Source of the DNA: Stenotrophomonas maltophilia
Lineage (GTDB): Bacteria > Pseudomonadota > Gammaproteobacteria > Xanthomonadales > Xanthomonadaceae
Length of the DNA stretch: 64,000 nucleotides
Assembly: GCF_900186865.1 (NCBI RefSeq)
Contig: NZ_LT906480.1
Location: forward strand, 3,924,001-3,988,000
Reading direction: 5' to 3'
The position numbers were made by a program, and so were the translations under genes. Positions 52,813 to 62,225 of this stretch are shown here, one piece after another. The notes beneath the pieces are model-generated. The model saw only the letters and a program-made list of their open reading frames with translations. It searched no databases and was not told where the DNA came from. Each line of letters opens with the position of its first letter. Within the stretch, counting starts at the first letter, position 1.

Positions 52813-53796
52813 TCACACCGTGATGGTCTGGGTCAGTGACTCCCACGTCGGGGGCACCGGCCACGCGGCGGCCTGGTTGCCATCCAGCACCCTGCGCAGA
52901 TCGCGCGGATCAATCTGCGGTGCCAGCACGTGCACCAGCTCCAGCGCGTAATCGCGCAGCACCCGGTCGCGCGGCAACACCGCCCAGGCAATGCACTCGC
53001 TGATCGGGTCCGGCGCCGGCCACGAGCGCAGGTCTTCGTCGTTGGAACTGACCGCCATCTCGGCCAGCAGGCCCACGCCCAGCCCGGTACGCACATAGGT
53101 CTTGATCAGGTCCGCATCGAGCGCGGTCAGCGCCAGGTCCGGCGCCAGGCCGTTTGCAGCGAAGGCGCGCTGCAACGAGGAATTCGGGCGGGTCGAGGAT
53201 TCGTAGCTGATCAGCGGCTGCCGGGCCAACGCGGCCAGGTCCGGTGCGCGGCCGGCGCGGTCCAGCGGGTGCCCCTTGGGTACCACCACCAGGCGTCGCC
53301 AGCGGAACAGCGGCACCGCGATGCCATCGGTGGGCTCACTGCCGGCGGTGCTGATGATGGCGATATCCGCGTCACCCTGGTTCAAGCGGTCCAGCGCGTC
53401 GGTTTCACCGGCCTGCTGCAGGTGCACGCTCACCTGGGGATAGGCCTGCTTGATCGCTGCCACCGCCGGCGGCAGCACGAAGCGCGCCTGGGTGTGGGTG
53501 GTGGTCAGGATCAGCTGGCCCTGGCTCTCGCGGCGCTGGTTGGCCGCGTAGGTGCGGATGTTGTTGGCCTCGGCCAGCACCGCGCGGGCGCGGGCGATGA
53601 CCTCGGTGCCGGCCGGGGTGACCGATTCCAGGCTGCGGCCCTTGCGCACGAACAACAGGAAGCCGAGCTCGTCTTCCAGCTGCTTGAGCTGCTTGGACAG
53701 GCCGGGCTGGGTGGCGTGCACGCGCGAGGCGGCCAGCGTGATGTTCAGCTCGGCGTCGGCGATGGCGACCAGGTAGCGCAGCTGGGTCAGCGTCAT
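52813..53796 (-). CDS. cysB: LysR-type regulator CysB
   Basis: A 327-residue LysR regulator of the CysB/Cbl branch. The N-terminal winged helix-turn-helix starts MTLTQLRYLVAIADAELNITLAASRVHATQPGLSKQLKQLE, the CysB form. The effector domain includes TTTHTQARFVLPPAV, with the Thr residues that bind sulfate or N-acetylserine in CysB, and TYVRTGLGVGLLAEMA. It activates cysteine biosynthesis under sulfur limitation. It is divergent from cysK across 207 bp, a natural control region for both. Confidence 0.93.
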   Translation of the reverse strand: MTLTQLRYLVAIADAELNITLAASRVHATQPGLSKQLKQLEDELGFLLFVRKGRSLESVTPAGTEVIARARAVLAEANNIRTYAANQRRESQGQLILTTTHTQARFVLPPAVAAIKQAYPQVSVHLQQAGETDALDRLNQGDADIAIISTAGSEPTDGIAVPLFRWRRLVVVPKGHPLDRAGRAPDLAALARQPLISYESSTRPNSSLQRAFAANGLAPDLALTALDADLIKTYVRTGLGVGLLAEMAVSSNDEDLRSWPAPDPISECIAWAVLPRDRVLRDYALELVHVLAPQIDPRDLRRVLDGNQAAAWPVPPTWESLTQTITV

Positions 53797-53856
53797 GGGA
53801 GGCGGGCGGCGTGGGGCGGAGGTCCACTCTAGGGTCAATTGCCGTCACCAGCTTAT

Positions 53857-53867
53857 AACCAAAGGTT
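53857..53867. promoter_or_regulatory. Dyad in the cysB-cysK intergenic region, possible CysB site
   Basis: AACC-AAA-GGTT within an AT-rich tract (TTATAACCAAAGGTTGTTTAA), the only AT-rich dyad between the divergent genes, 61 bp upstream of cysB. CysB sites are long and poorly conserved, so assignment is tentative. Confidence 0.4.
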
Positions 53868-54003
53868 GTTTAAGAAAGGTATCTGGTCATTTCCGGGCGT
53901 CATATGCCGGCGCTACGGTCAGCCGGCAGCCGCTGGCCTGAACAGCCAGCCCTCCCCTTCTGCCCGCCGGCGTCCGGCGCGGCCCTGTTTCCGGAGCGCT
54001 TCC

Positions 54004-54963
54004 ATGGCCCTGTACGACTCCATCCTCGATACCGTCGGCAACACCCCCATCGTCAAGCTGCAGCGCCTGGCGCCGCCGCAGGTCAGCGTCTACGCCAAGG
54101 TCGAGTCGTTCAACCCGGGCGGCTCGGTCAAGGACCGCCTGGCGCTGGCGATCATCCTCGACGCCGAAGCGCGTGGCCTGCTCAAGCCGGGCGACACCAT
54201 CGTCGAAGCCACTTCTGGCAACACCGGTGTGGCGCTGGCGATGGTCGCCGCCGCGCGCGGCTACAAGTTCGTGGCGACCATGGTCGAGACCTTCTCGGTG
54301 GAGCGCCGCAAGCTGATGCGCGCCTATGGCGCCAAGGTGATCCTGACCCCGGCCGCCGAACGCGGCAGCGGCATGGTGCGCAAGGCGCGCGAACTGGCCG
54401 AGCAGCACGGCTGGTTCCTGGCCAGCCAGTTCGCCAACCCGGCCAATCCGGCGTATCACCGCAACACCACCGCCGCCGAGATCCTGCGCGACTTCGCCGG
54501 CAAGCGGCTGGACTACTTCGTCAGCGGCTGGGGCACGGGCGGCACGCTCACCGGCGTGGGCGAAGTGCTGAAGGTCGCGCGTCCGCAGACCCGCATCATC
54601 GCCACCGAGCCAGCCGGCGCCGCACTGCTGAAGGGCGATGACTGGAAGCCGCACAAGATCCAGGGCTGGACCCCGGACTTCGTGCCCGACGTGCTCAACC
54701 GTGATGTGGTGGATGAACTGCTGACGGTGGAAGATGACCGCGCGATCGCCACCGCGCGCCGGCTGGCCGCCGAGGAAGGCATCTTCGTCGGCATCTCCGC
54801 CGGCGCTACCGTGGCCAGCGCACTGGACGTGGCCGCACGTGCCGAACCGGGTTCAGTGATTCTGGCGATGCTGCCGGACACCGGCGAACGCTACTTCTCC
54901 ACGCCGCTGTTTGCCGACGTGAATGAGGGTTCCGACGACGACTGGCTGGCCGGCCTGCCGTGA
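54004..54963 (+). CDS. cysK: Cysteine synthase A (O-acetylserine sulfhydrylase)
   Basis: A 319-residue PLP enzyme that makes cysteine from O-acetylserine and sulfide. The PLP lysine lies in NPGGSVKDRLALAI and the substrate loop is EATSGNTGVALAMVAA. The phosphate-binding Gly loop is GWGTGGTLTGVGEVL, and FVGISAGATVAS follows. The start MALYDSILDTVGNTPIVKLQRL is standard. Length and EKxxGG-type pattern fit CysK rather than CysM. It is divergent from cysB, its expected activator. Confidence 0.94.
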   Translation: MALYDSILDTVGNTPIVKLQRLAPPQVSVYAKVESFNPGGSVKDRLALAIILDAEARGLLKPGDTIVEATSGNTGVALAMVAAARGYKFVATMVETFSVERRKLMRAYGAKVILTPAAERGSGMVRKARELAEQHGWFLASQFANPANPAYHRNTTAAEILRDFAGKRLDYFVSGWGTGGTLTGVGEVLKVARPQTRIIATEPAGAALLKGDDWKPHKIQGWTPDFVPDVLNRDVVDELLTVEDDRAIATARRLAAEEGIFVGISAGATVASALDVAARAEPGSVILAMLPDTGERYFSTPLFADVNEGSDDDWLAGLP

Positions 54964-54965
54964 CA

Positions 54966-55066
54966 CCCGGGCTCAGAGCCTCTTCCATCCGGAAAAGGAT
55001 CTGACCGCATCCTGTTACATGCCCAGAGTCGGATCCCTTTTCCGCAGGGAAAGGGCTCCGACCCCC
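54966..55066. repeat. Two GGATCC-type hairpins in inverted orientation
   Basis: GGGCTCAGAGCCTCTTCC-ATCC-GGAAAAGGATCTGACC (54969-55005) and GAGTCGGATCCCTTTTCC-GCA-GGGAAAGGGCTCCGACCCC (55026-55065). The two are inverted copies of one unit and may also pair with each other. They follow cysK. Confidence 0.8.
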
Positions 55067-55230
55067 TTCTGCTTCAGCCTGCATGAAGGCGTCGCCCGCC
55101 ATCGTGCGTGAAGGCCGTCGGATCGCAGCGCGTGAGACGGTCATGACGCAGTATCGATGCCCTGTCCCCTACCGTGGGAACAGCCGGCGCAGATGCTGCG
55201 CGGATCACCTCACAGGCAGGAGACGGACGC

Positions 55231-55830
55231 ATGAAGATCGAAGTTTGGCAGGGCGACATCACGACCCTGGCGGTGGATGCGATCGTCAACGCGGCCAATG
55301 AAACGCTGCTCGGTGGTGGCGGTGTCGACGGCGCGATCCATCGTGCGGCCGGGCCCGCGTTGCTGGCCGAATGCGAGCAGCTGCCGGAGCTGCGCCCGGG
55401 CGTACGTTGCCCGACCGGCGAAGTGCGCGCCACCAGCGCTTACGCTTTGCCTGCACGCTACGTACTGCACACGGTGGGCCCGGTCTGGCACGACGGCCAG
55501 CGCGATGAACCGGCGTTGCTCGCCAACTGCTACTGGAAGTCGCTGCAGCTGGCCGAATCGCTGGGCGTGCAGTCGATCGCATTCCCAGCCATCAGCTGCG
55601 GCGTATACGGCTATCCGCTGTACCAGGCCGCGCAGATCGCAGTGACCGAAACACTGGCCTGGCAGCGCAGCCACGCGCAACCGATGCGCATCGTGCTGGT
55701 GGCGTTCAATACCGCTACGGCCAAGGCCTACCAGCAGGCGTTGAGTGCCGCCGGGCAAAGCGCCGACAACGAACCGCGCGGGTCGATGCTGCCGCCCTTG
55801 GGTGACGCGGGTTTTGCCGCCGCGCATTGA
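55231..55830 (+). CDS. Macrodomain protein, O-acetyl-ADP-ribose deacetylase-like
   Basis: A 199-residue single macrodomain of the MacroD/YmdB type. It starts [42 protein letters not shown], with the ADP-ribose-binding Asp (GDIT) and the catalytic NAAN...GGGGVDGAI loop, then [12 protein letters not shown]. It probably removes ADP-ribose from O-acetyl-ADP-ribose or proteins. The C-terminal 25 residues ([16 protein letters not shown]...) are an extra tail. A CAGGAG ribosome site precedes ATG 55231. Confidence 0.92.
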   Translation: MKIEVWQGDITTLAVDAIVNAANETLLGGGGVDGAIHRAAGPALLAECEQLPELRPGVRCPTGEVRATSAYALPARYVLHTVGPVWHDGQRDEPALLANCYWKSLQLAESLGVQSIAFPAISCGVYGYPLYQAAQIAVTETLAWQRSHAQPMRIVLVAFNTATAKAYQQALSAAGQSADNEPRGSMLPPLGDAGFAAAH

Positions 55831-55852
55831 ATCGCGACGCAGCGTGGAAAGG

Positions 55853-55880
55853 AAAAGGCCGGGCATTGCCCGGCCTTCTC
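55853..55880. terminator. Bidirectional terminator between macrodomain and pre-peptidase-domain genes
   Basis: AAAAGGCCGGGC-ATT-GCCCGGCCTTCT: A-run before and T-rich after, between two convergent genes. Confidence 0.85.
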
Positions 55881-55894
55881 AGTTGCACCGTTGA

Positions 55895-55919
55895 TGTCAT
55901 CCACGCGTGGCGTGGATCA
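55895..55919. repeat. Single SMAG-like palindrome
   Basis: CATCCACGCGTGGCGTGGATCAC, a variant of the ATCCACGCxxGCGTGGAT type with CAC in place of CTAC, adjacent to the terminator above. Confidence 0.65.
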
Positions 55920-55922
55920 CGC

Positions 55923-57068
55923 TCAACGACTGGCAGCTTCCACCGCAGCGGCGTCATCGGCCACGGCGGCTGCAGCGTCGGCAGCGGCACGTGCAGCCGA
56001 GGCGGCAGCACCCTCGGCGCTGGCCCCTTCCACCTGCACGCGCACCTCGACCATGCCTGCGCCATTGTTCAGGCTGGACACGTCGACGGTGTAATGACCG
56101 GCCGGCAGAGTCTCCTCCAGGCGCGAGTTGGTACCGTTGCCACCGTCGTCGTCGGTCAGCTCGACATCGCCACCGACCACGCGCAGCACGGTATCGACCT
56201 GGCTGGAAATCGCATCCAGGCGCACGTCGGCCGGCCGGTCCAGGGTCAGCAGGAAGCGGCGACGGCCTTCGTTGTCCAGCATGGTGTACACGCTGCCCGA
56301 CTTCGGCAGGGCGGTGCCATCGCGCTCGACCAGATTCCCCGGCAGTTCGATGCGGGTGGCAGACAGGGTCAACATGCCATTGACACCGCTGCCGAGGCCG
56401 CGCGCGGTCAGGGTGTACTTGCCCGGCTTCAGCGACAGGGTCAGCCGCGAGTTGGTGCTGTCGTTGCCATCGTCGTTTTCGGCTTCAACGCCCTGGCCCG
56501 ACAGCTTCAGCACCGGATCGAAGACATCCGACACCAGGCGGATTTCGTACAGGCCGGCCTTGTCCACCTGCAGGGTGTAGTCCTGCGAGTCACTGGCCAG
56601 CATGTCCACGATTTCGCCACTGCCCGCCAACGGCTTGCCGTCGTAAGGTTTCAGCTTCTCGGCTCGCAGGCGATACGGACCAAAGGCGGTCGGGCCATCG
56701 GCATTGATCGCCACCTGGTAGGTGCCGCCGCCATTGGCACGGAACGCCAGCGAGACGTCGCCTTCGCGTTCGTAACCGGTGTTGCTGGTGGAAACAAGAC
56801 TGCCGTTGTTGAAAACGGCGATCGAGCCGCTGAGGGCACCAGTGAGCTTCAGGCCGACCAGATCCTTGTCTTCCAGCTTGATCTGGTAGAGCTGGTGATG
56901 GCTGCCATCATTGAAGTTGATGCCGCTGCGCGAGGTGATCTCGCCGGACACCGGCTTGTCGAAATCGAGCGACGCGGCCTTGCCTGCCTCTGCGCCGCCG
57001 CCGATACGGTTGCACCCGCCGGCGACCAGGACCGTGGCTACGGCCAGTGTGATTGCTGCCAAACGCAT
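55923..57068 (-). CDS. Putative lipoprotein with bacterial pre-peptidase C-like domains
   Basis: A 381-residue exported protein. The N-terminus MRLAAITLAVATVLVAGGCNR has a signal with a weak lipobox (AGGC). Three beta-sandwich repeats of about 100 residues each resemble PPC domains, each with a Y/F-x-L/V core and Asp/Asn-rich turn (VEAENDDGNDSTNSRLTLSLKPGKYTLTA and VELTDDDGGNGTNSRLEETLPAGHYTVDV). The last 35 residues are a low-complexity Ala tail (AAASAARAAADAAAAVADDAAA). No catalytic domain is present, so it is probably a binding or structural envelope protein. It follows fbaB on the same strand, behind a terminator. Confidence 0.78.
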   Translation of the reverse strand: MRLAAITLAVATVLVAGGCNRIGGGAEAGKAASLDFDKPVSGEITSRSGINFNDGSHHQLYQIKLEDKDLVGLKLTGALSGSIAVFNNGSLVSTSNTGYEREGDVSLAFRANGGGTYQVAINADGPTAFGPYRLRAEKLKPYDGKPLAGSGEIVDMLASDSQDYTLQVDKAGLYEIRLVSDVFDPVLKLSGQGVEAENDDGNDSTNSRLTLSLKPGKYTLTARGLGSGVNGMLTLSATRIELPGNLVERDGTALPKSGSVYTMLDNEGRRRFLLTLDRPADVRLDAISSQVDTVLRVVGGDVELTDDDGGNGTNSRLEETLPAGHYTVDVSSLNNGAGMVEVRVQVEGASAEGAAASAARAAADAAAAVADDAAAVEAASR

Positions 57069-57138
57069 GTTGTTTCTCCTTGGCCTTCCATGTGGTTCCC
57101 GCGTACCGGCCGGGCACGCGGGGGCGGAAAAGATACCC

Positions 57139-57170
57139 GCAAAAGCAAACGCCGGCGTGATGCCGGCGCT
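57139..57170 (-). terminator. Terminator after fbaB
   Basis: On the minus strand CGCCGGC-ATCAC-GCCGGCG is followed by TTTGCTTTT, about 30 nt after the aldolase stop. Confidence 0.85.
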
Positions 57171-57197
57171 GCCTTGTTCATCCAGCGATGGGACGGA

Positions 57198-58202
57198 TCA
57201 GCCGTTCCACTTGCCCAGCGCAGCCAGGCCGTTGTCCTTGGCACGCTCGTACACGGTCTTCTGGGCGGCTGCGTAGTTGCCCTTCATGTCCTTGGCCCAC
57301 AGCTTCAGCGCGGCCTGCTGCATGGCGCGGCCGTAGGAGAAGCTCAGCGGCCACGGCAGGTTGCCCAGCTGGTTCATCGCGTTCAGGTGCTCGGTGGACT
57401 GCTCGTCGCTCTGGCCACCGGACAGGAACACCACGCCCGGCAGGATGGCCGGCACGGTGCTCTTCAGGCACATCACGGTCGACTCGGCCACTTCCTCGAC
57501 GTCGGCCTGCTCATCGCAGTTCTTGCCGGAGATGACCATGGACGCCTTCAGGATGGTGCCTTCCAGCAGCACGTTCTGCTGGTACAGCGCGTCGAACAGC
57601 GAACGCAGGGTGGCTTCGGTGACTTCGTAGCAGGTCTCGATGTCGTGGTCGCCGTCCATGATCACTTCCGGCTCGACCATCGGCACCAGGCCGCATTCCT
57701 GGCACAGGGCGGCATAACGGGCCAGCGCATGGGCGTTGGACTCGATGCAGGTGCCCGACGGAATGCTCTCGCCGATGTTGATGACCGCACGCCACTTGGC
57801 GAAGCGCGCACCCAGCTTGTAGTACTCCTGCAGGCGCTCGCGCAGGCCGTCCAGGCCTTCGGTGACCAGCTCGCCCGGGCAGCCGGCCAGCGGGTGCGCA
57901 CCCTTGTCCACCTTGATGCCCGGAATCATGCCGTGGTCGGCCATGTACTTGGCGAACGGCACGCCGTCCCTGGTCGACTGGCGGATGGTTTCGTCGTACA
58001 GGATGGCGCCGGAAATGTGCTCGTTGAGCTTCGGCGTGGTCAGCAGCAGCTCGCGGTAGGCACGACGGTTCTCCTCGGTGTTCTCGATACCGACGCCGGC
58101 GAAACGCTTGGCGATGGTAGCGGTGGATTCGTCGATCGCGATGATGCCCTTGCCCGGGGCGACCATGGCCTGGGCGGTTTCGGCCAGCTGTTCGATGCTC
58201 AT
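57198..58202 (-). CDS. fbaB: Fructose-bisphosphate aldolase class I
   Basis: A 334-residue class I (Schiff-base) aldolase of the animal/plant-like type, cleaving fructose-1,6-bisphosphate to triose phosphates. Signatures are GKGIIAIDESTATIAKRF, DKGAHPLAG, PSGTCIESNAHALARYA, EGTILKASMVISGK (Schiff-base Lys region) and GVVFLSGGQSDEQSTEHLNAM. ATG 58202 has an AGGAAA ribosome site; the open extension upstream is not conserved. It lies downstream of pyk in the glycolytic block, with a repeat-containing gap of 196 bp. Confidence 0.95.
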   Translation of the reverse strand: MSIEQLAETAQAMVAPGKGIIAIDESTATIAKRFAGVGIENTEENRRAYRELLLTTPKLNEHISGAILYDETIRQSTRDGVPFAKYMADHGMIPGIKVDKGAHPLAGCPGELVTEGLDGLRERLQEYYKLGARFAKWRAVINIGESIPSGTCIESNAHALARYAALCQECGLVPMVEPEVIMDGDHDIETCYEVTEATLRSLFDALYQQNVLLEGTILKASMVISGKNCDEQADVEEVAESTVMCLKSTVPAILPGVVFLSGGQSDEQSTEHLNAMNQLGNLPWPLSFSYGRAMQQAALKLWAKDMKGNYAAAQKTVYERAKDNGLAALGKWNG

Positions 58203-58324
58203 GTATTTCCTGTGGCGGGTGCGGGAAAAACGTAAGTATAGCCCCGCTGCCCGTTGCCCCGGTGTCGAGGCCAGGATGGAAACGATTCCAATGTCCGCGC
58301 AGGACAAGGGATGTCCTGCGGCAT

Positions 58325-58384
58325 GGGGTCAGAGCACCTTTGGGGATCTGACCCCGGGTCGGATCCGCGCAGCGGCTCCGACCC
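58325..58384. repeat. GGATCC-type hairpin pair between pyk and fbaB
   Basis: GGGGTCAGAGCACCTTTGGGGATCTGACCCC (58326-58355) followed directly by GGGTCGGATCCGCGCAGCGGCTCCGACCC (58356-58384). Both are short forms of the repeat seen at 17754 and elsewhere. Confidence 0.8.
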
Positions 58385-58398
58385 AAGGCCGACTGGGT

Positions 58399-59865
58399 TT
58401 ACAGATCGCCCAGCCCAATGGCGCGGCCGTCTTCACCCACTTCCAGCAGGCGCAGGGTATTGGTGGCACCGTGGGTTTCCATGTGCTCGCCGCTGGTGAA
58501 CACGACGCGGTCGCCGGCCTGCAGCAGTTCGGCTTCCACCAGCAGGCGGATGCTGCCGCGCGCGGCTTCGCGCGGGGTCAGGCCGCGGCTGTCGAAGTTG
58601 ATCGGGAACACATCGCGCATCAGCGCCATCTGCCGGCGCGCGCCGTCATGGCGGGTCACCGCGAACACCGGCGCCTTGGCGCGGAAACGCGACAGGTAAC
58701 GCGCGGTGCCGCCGGACTCGGTCATTGCCACGATCGCGCGCACGCCCACGTGCTGGGACAGGAACATGGTGGCCATGGCAATGGCCTGGTCGGCACGCTC
58801 GAGGTTGCGCGGCGAAGCGTTGAAGTCGGTCTCGGTCTGGAACTGGCGCTCGGCCCCCAGGCAGATGCGCGCCATTGCTTCGACCGCCTTGACCGGCCAG
58901 GCACCTGCAGCAGTCTCGGCCGACAGCATCACCGCATCGGTGCCGTCGATGACCGAGTTGGCCACGTCCAGCACTTCGGCACGGGTCGGAATCGGGCTTT
59001 CCACCATCGACTGCAGCATCTGCGTGGCGGTGATCACCACCTTGTTCTGCGCCAGCGAGGCCTTGATGATCTTCTTCTGCAGGCCCGGCAGTTCGGCATC
59101 GCCGATCTCCACGCCAAGGTCGCCACGGGCGACCATCACCACGTCGCTGGCCTCGACGATTTCTTCCAGGTTCTCGATGGCCTCGGTGCGCTCGATCTTC
59201 GACACCAGCGCAGCATCACAGCCATGCGAGCGGGCGATGTCACGCGCATCGTTCATGTCCTGTGCGTTGCGGCAGAACGACACGGCGATGAAGTCGACAC
59301 CGATCTTGGCGACGATGCCGATCAGTTCCTTGTCGCGCTCGGTCAGCGCGCCCAGCGAGAGGCCTCCGCCCTGCTTGTTCAGGCCCTTGCGGTCGGACAG
59401 CACACCGTCGTTCAGTACGGTATTGATGATGCGTTCGCCCTGCACCTCCACCACCTGCAGCTGCATCAGGCCGTCGTCGAGCAGCAGGACGTCGCCCGGA
59501 CCCACGTCCTGCGGCAGGCCGAGGTAGCTCACACCCACCTGGGTGGCATCACCCGGGCCGGCGCTGGTGCTGGCGATCAGGTCGAAGCGGTTGCCCGCCT
59601 TCAGCTGCACCTTGCCTTCTGCGAAGCGCTCGATGCGGATCTTCGGGCCCGGCAGGTCGGCCAGGATGCCCACTTCCACGCCGACGCGGGCGGCGGCGGC
59701 ACGCACTTCGGCGGCACGCTTGGCCTGGCCGGACGGGTCACCATGGCTGAAGTTGAGGCGCACCACGTTGACGCCGGCGCGGAACAGATCCTCCAGCACG
59801 CCCGGCGGATCAGTGGCCGGACCGAGGGTGGCAAGGATCTTGGTGCGACGCTGACGCTCGAACAT
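58399..59865 (-). CDS. pyk: Pyruvate kinase
   Basis: A 488-residue enzyme making pyruvate and ATP from phosphoenolpyruvate. The N-terminus MFERQRRTKILATLGPATDPPG is typical. Other blocks are VRLNFSHGD, the catalytic lysine/metal region ALVSKIERTEAIENLEEI, MVARGDLGVEIG, and DAVMLSAETAAGAWPVKAVE. The C-terminal regulatory domain ends EHMETHGATNTLRLLEVGE. It resembles PykA (type II) in length. It lies downstream of pgk and the HAD gene. Confidence 0.96.
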   Translation of the reverse strand: MFERQRRTKILATLGPATDPPGVLEDLFRAGVNVVRLNFSHGDPSGQAKRAAEVRAAAARVGVEVGILADLPGPKIRIERFAEGKVQLKAGNRFDLIASTSAGPGDATQVGVSYLGLPQDVGPGDVLLLDDGLMQLQVVEVQGERIINTVLNDGVLSDRKGLNKQGGGLSLGALTERDKELIGIVAKIGVDFIAVSFCRNAQDMNDARDIARSHGCDAALVSKIERTEAIENLEEIVEASDVVMVARGDLGVEIGDAELPGLQKKIIKASLAQNKVVITATQMLQSMVESPIPTRAEVLDVANSVIDGTDAVMLSAETAAGAWPVKAVEAMARICLGAERQFQTETDFNASPRNLERADQAIAMATMFLSQHVGVRAIVAMTESGGTARYLSRFRAKAPVFAVTRHDGARRQMALMRDVFPINFDSRGLTPREAARGSIRLLVEAELLQAGDRVVFTSGEHMETHGATNTLRLLEVGEDGRAIGLGDL

Positions 59866-60004
59866 GGTGAATGGGCCTCTCCCGATAAAGAACGGAAATT
59901 AGCACATCCTTCACGCCGCATGTATACGGTTACAGCCTTGTGCTGCCTGACTTCGCGGGTCATGGAACGGACATCACCCGGACATACGCTGGCGCAGGGT
60001 GTTC

Positions 60005-60079
60005 TGTAGAGCCGGGCCATGCCCGGCTGCACCGTGGGCCGCAATCAGCCGAGCGTGGGGCCAGCTCTACAGGCAAGGG
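60005..60079. repeat. Long SMAG-type inverted pair upstream of pyk
   Basis: GTAGAGCCGGGCCATGCCCGGC (60006-60027) is a complete small palindrome. Its head GTAGAGC also pairs with GCTCTAC at 60063-60069, enclosing about 50 nt, so alternative folds are possible. Confidence 0.75.
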
Positions 60080-60082
60080 CGG

Positions 60083-60736
60083 CTAGGCCAACAGCGTCGT
60101 CAGCTGTGCCGGCTCGCGAGCCAGCTGGCCCGCACCGGCTTCGGTCAGTTCGGCCTCACCGCCAAAGCCCCACAGCACCCCCACGCTGCGCAGGCCGTGG
60201 TGGCGTGCGCCCTCGATGTCCATGCGGCGGTCGCCGATCATCCAGCACTGTGCGGGCTGCAGTTGCAGGCGGCGCAGTGCCTCCCCGACCAGCTCGGGCT
60301 TGTGGCTGCGCGAGCCGTCCAGGGTCGAACCGACGATCTCCTCGAACAGCCCGCCAAACGGCAGGTGCGCAAGGATGCGGCGCGCATGCGGCTCGTTCTT
60401 GGCGGTGACCACCGCCAGGCGGTGGCCTCGGCCATGCAGCGTGCGCAGGGTGTCTTCCACCTGCGGGTACACCGTGTGTTCGCGCCAGCCTTCGGCGTCG
60501 AAACGCTCGCGGTAATAGCCCACCGCCTGCTCCACCCGCGCTGGTTCGACGAACAGTGGCGTGAAGGTGGTACGCAGCGAAGGACCGATCCAGCCCAGCA
60601 GCGTCTCCTGCGGCGGCACCGGATGGTCCATCTTCTGCAGCGCATAGGCGATGCAGGCGGTGATGCCCACCTGCGAGTCGATCAGCGTGCCGTCCAGGTC
60701 GAAGAACAGGACATCCTTGCCGTGCCCGGCACTCAT
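60083..60736 (-). CDS. HAD-family phosphatase (phosphoglycolate phosphatase-like)
   Basis: A 217-residue HAD hydrolase with a cap domain. Motif I is [16 protein letters not shown], motif II region [16 protein letters not shown], motif III Lys in [14 protein letters not shown] and motif [18 protein letters not shown]. It may recycle 2-phosphoglycolate or another glycolytic side-product phosphate, given its place in the pgk-pyk block; that is inference. The ATG overlaps the pgk stop (ATGA), so it is coupled to pgk. Confidence 0.9.
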   Translation of the reverse strand: MSAGHGKDVLFFDLDGTLIDSQVGITACIAYALQKMDHPVPPQETLLGWIGPSLRTTFTPLFVEPARVEQAVGYYRERFDAEGWREHTVYPQVEDTLRTLHGRGHRLAVVTAKNEPHARRILAHLPFGGLFEEIVGSTLDGSRSHKPELVGEALRRLQLQPAQCWMIGDRRMDIEGARHHGLRSVGVLWGFGGEAELTEAGAGQLAREPAQLTTLLA

Positions 60737-61908
60737 GCGCCGCGCGCGTCGAGTGCGGCCACCGCCGGCAGGGTCTTGCCTTCCAGGAACTCCAGGAACG
60801 CGCCGCCGCCGGTGGAGATGTAGCTGACCTGCTGGGCGATATCGAACTTGTCGACCGCCGCCAGGGTGTCGCCGCCACCGGCGATGGAGAACGCCTTGGA
60901 GCTGGCGATGGCGCGGGCCAGCGCTTCGGTGCCCTTGCTGAAGGCCTCGAACTCGAACACACCGACCGGGCCGTTCCAGACCACGGTGCCAGCCTTGTCG
61001 ATCAGCTGCGCGTACTGCGCCGCGGTCTGCGGGCCGATGTCCAGGATCAGATCATCTTCGGCAACGGCGTCGACCGCCTTCACCTCGGCGACCGCGTCGG
61101 GCATGAACTGCTTGGCGGTCACCACGTCCACCGGCAGCGGGATGTCGGCGCCGCGCGCCTTGGCATCGGCCACGATCTTCTTCGCGGTGTCCAGCAGGTC
61201 CGGCTCGTACAGCGACTTGCCGACGTTGTAGCCGGCGGCAGCGATGAAGGTGTTGGCGATGCCACCACCGACGATCAGCTGGTCGACCTTGCCGACCAGG
61301 TTGGCCAGCAGTTCCAGCTTGGTGCTGACCTTGCTGCCGGCGACGATGGCCAGCAGCGGCTTGGCCGGTGCATCCAGCGCCTGCGCCAGCGCGTCCAGTT
61401 CGGCCATCAGCAGCGGGCCACCGGCAGCAACCGGGGCGAAGCGGATGACACCGTGTGTGGAGGCCTGCGCACGGTGCGCGGTGCCGAAGGCGTCCATCAC
61501 GAACACATCGCACAGGGCGGCGTACTTCTTCGACAGGGCTTCATCGTCCTTGCCCTCGCCGACGTTCATGCGGCAGTTTTCCAGCAGCACCAGCTGGCCC
61601 GGCTGGACCTCTACACCGTCGACCCAGTCGCGCACCAGCGGAACCTCGCGACCGAGCAGCTCGGACAGGCGCTGGGCCACCGGCGCCAGCGAATCGGCTT
61701 CGCTCCACACACCTTCCTTCGGGCGCCCCAGGTGCGAGGTGACCATCACCGCCGCGCCCTGCTCCAGCGCGCGCTTGAGCGTCGGCAGCGAAGCGGTGAT
61801 GCGCTGTTCGGAAGTGATGCGGCCATTCTCGATCGGCACGTTCAGATCCTGGCGGATCAGCACGCGCTTGCCGGAGAGGTCGAGGTCGGTCATGCGGACG
61901 ATGGACAT
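60733..61908 (-). CDS. pgk: Phosphoglycerate kinase
   Basis: A 391-residue monomeric kinase producing ATP and 3-phosphoglycerate from 1,3-bisphosphoglycerate. Family motifs are [18 protein letters not shown] (here RQDLNVP for the more common RVDxNVP), [48 protein letters not shown] and the nucleotide-site [15 protein letters not shown] 61908 fits the family; the open extension upstream is repeat sequence. First gene of pgk-HAD-pyk-fbaB. Confidence 0.96.
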   Translation of the reverse strand: MSIVRMTDLDLSGKRVLIRQDLNVPIENGRITSEQRITASLPTLKRALEQGAAVMVTSHLGRPKEGVWSEADSLAPVAQRLSELLGREVPLVRDWVDGVEVQPGQLVLLENCRMNVGEGKDDEALSKKYAALCDVFVMDAFGTAHRAQASTHGVIRFAPVAAGGPLLMAELDALAQALDAPAKPLLAIVAGSKVSTKLELLANLVGKVDQLIVGGGIANTFIAAAGYNVGKSLYEPDLLDTAKKIVADAKARGADIPLPVDVVTAKQFMPDAVAEVKAVDAVAEDDLILDIGPQTAAQYAQLIDKAGTVVWNGPVGVFEFEAFSKGTEALARAIASSKAFSIAGGGDTLAAVDKFDIAQQVSYISTGGGAFLEFLEGKTLPAVAALDARGA

Positions 61909-61989
61909 GGGCAACTCTTTGGCTCGGGGACGGGATGCCGGAATGCGGCAGGCGGCCATTGTATCGGGTGCGGGTGGTGGGAGGGTCGA

Positions 61990-62190
61990 TGCCTGCGGCA
62001 GGCAGAGGCGCACAGCAACAGCAACAGCAGCGGCCAAAGCCAAAGCGCTGGCGCCTTGTGATGCTGTGGGTGGGCCGGGGCGGTGCGGGCTGGCAGGGGA
62101 CGCCGTGAATCCGTCCGTGGAGGCTTGGCAGCCGCATCCATGCGGCTGACACCCCTGCCAACCCGCACCGCCCCGGCCTCAACAGGTTCA
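61990..62190 (+). repeat. Composite three-way-junction element, copy 4
   Basis: CAACAG microrepeat (about 62013-62030); 27-bp outer stem with one mismatch (62073-62099 with 62152-62178). Inside are hairpin A, GGACG-CCGTGAATC-CGTCC (62098-62116), linker GGAGGCTTGGC, and hairpin B, AGCCGCA-TCCA-TGCGGCT (62130-62147). Located upstream of pgk. Confidence 0.87.
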
Positions 62191-62225
62191 TGAGGTAGAG
62201 CGGATGGCAAACGCAAGAGCAGTGT

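Noticed and set aside
55827..58235. An 802-codon plus-strand open frame across the lipoprotein and aldolase genes
   Set aside because: It runs antisense through two clear genes, a terminator and their intergenic gap, so it is a compositional artefact.
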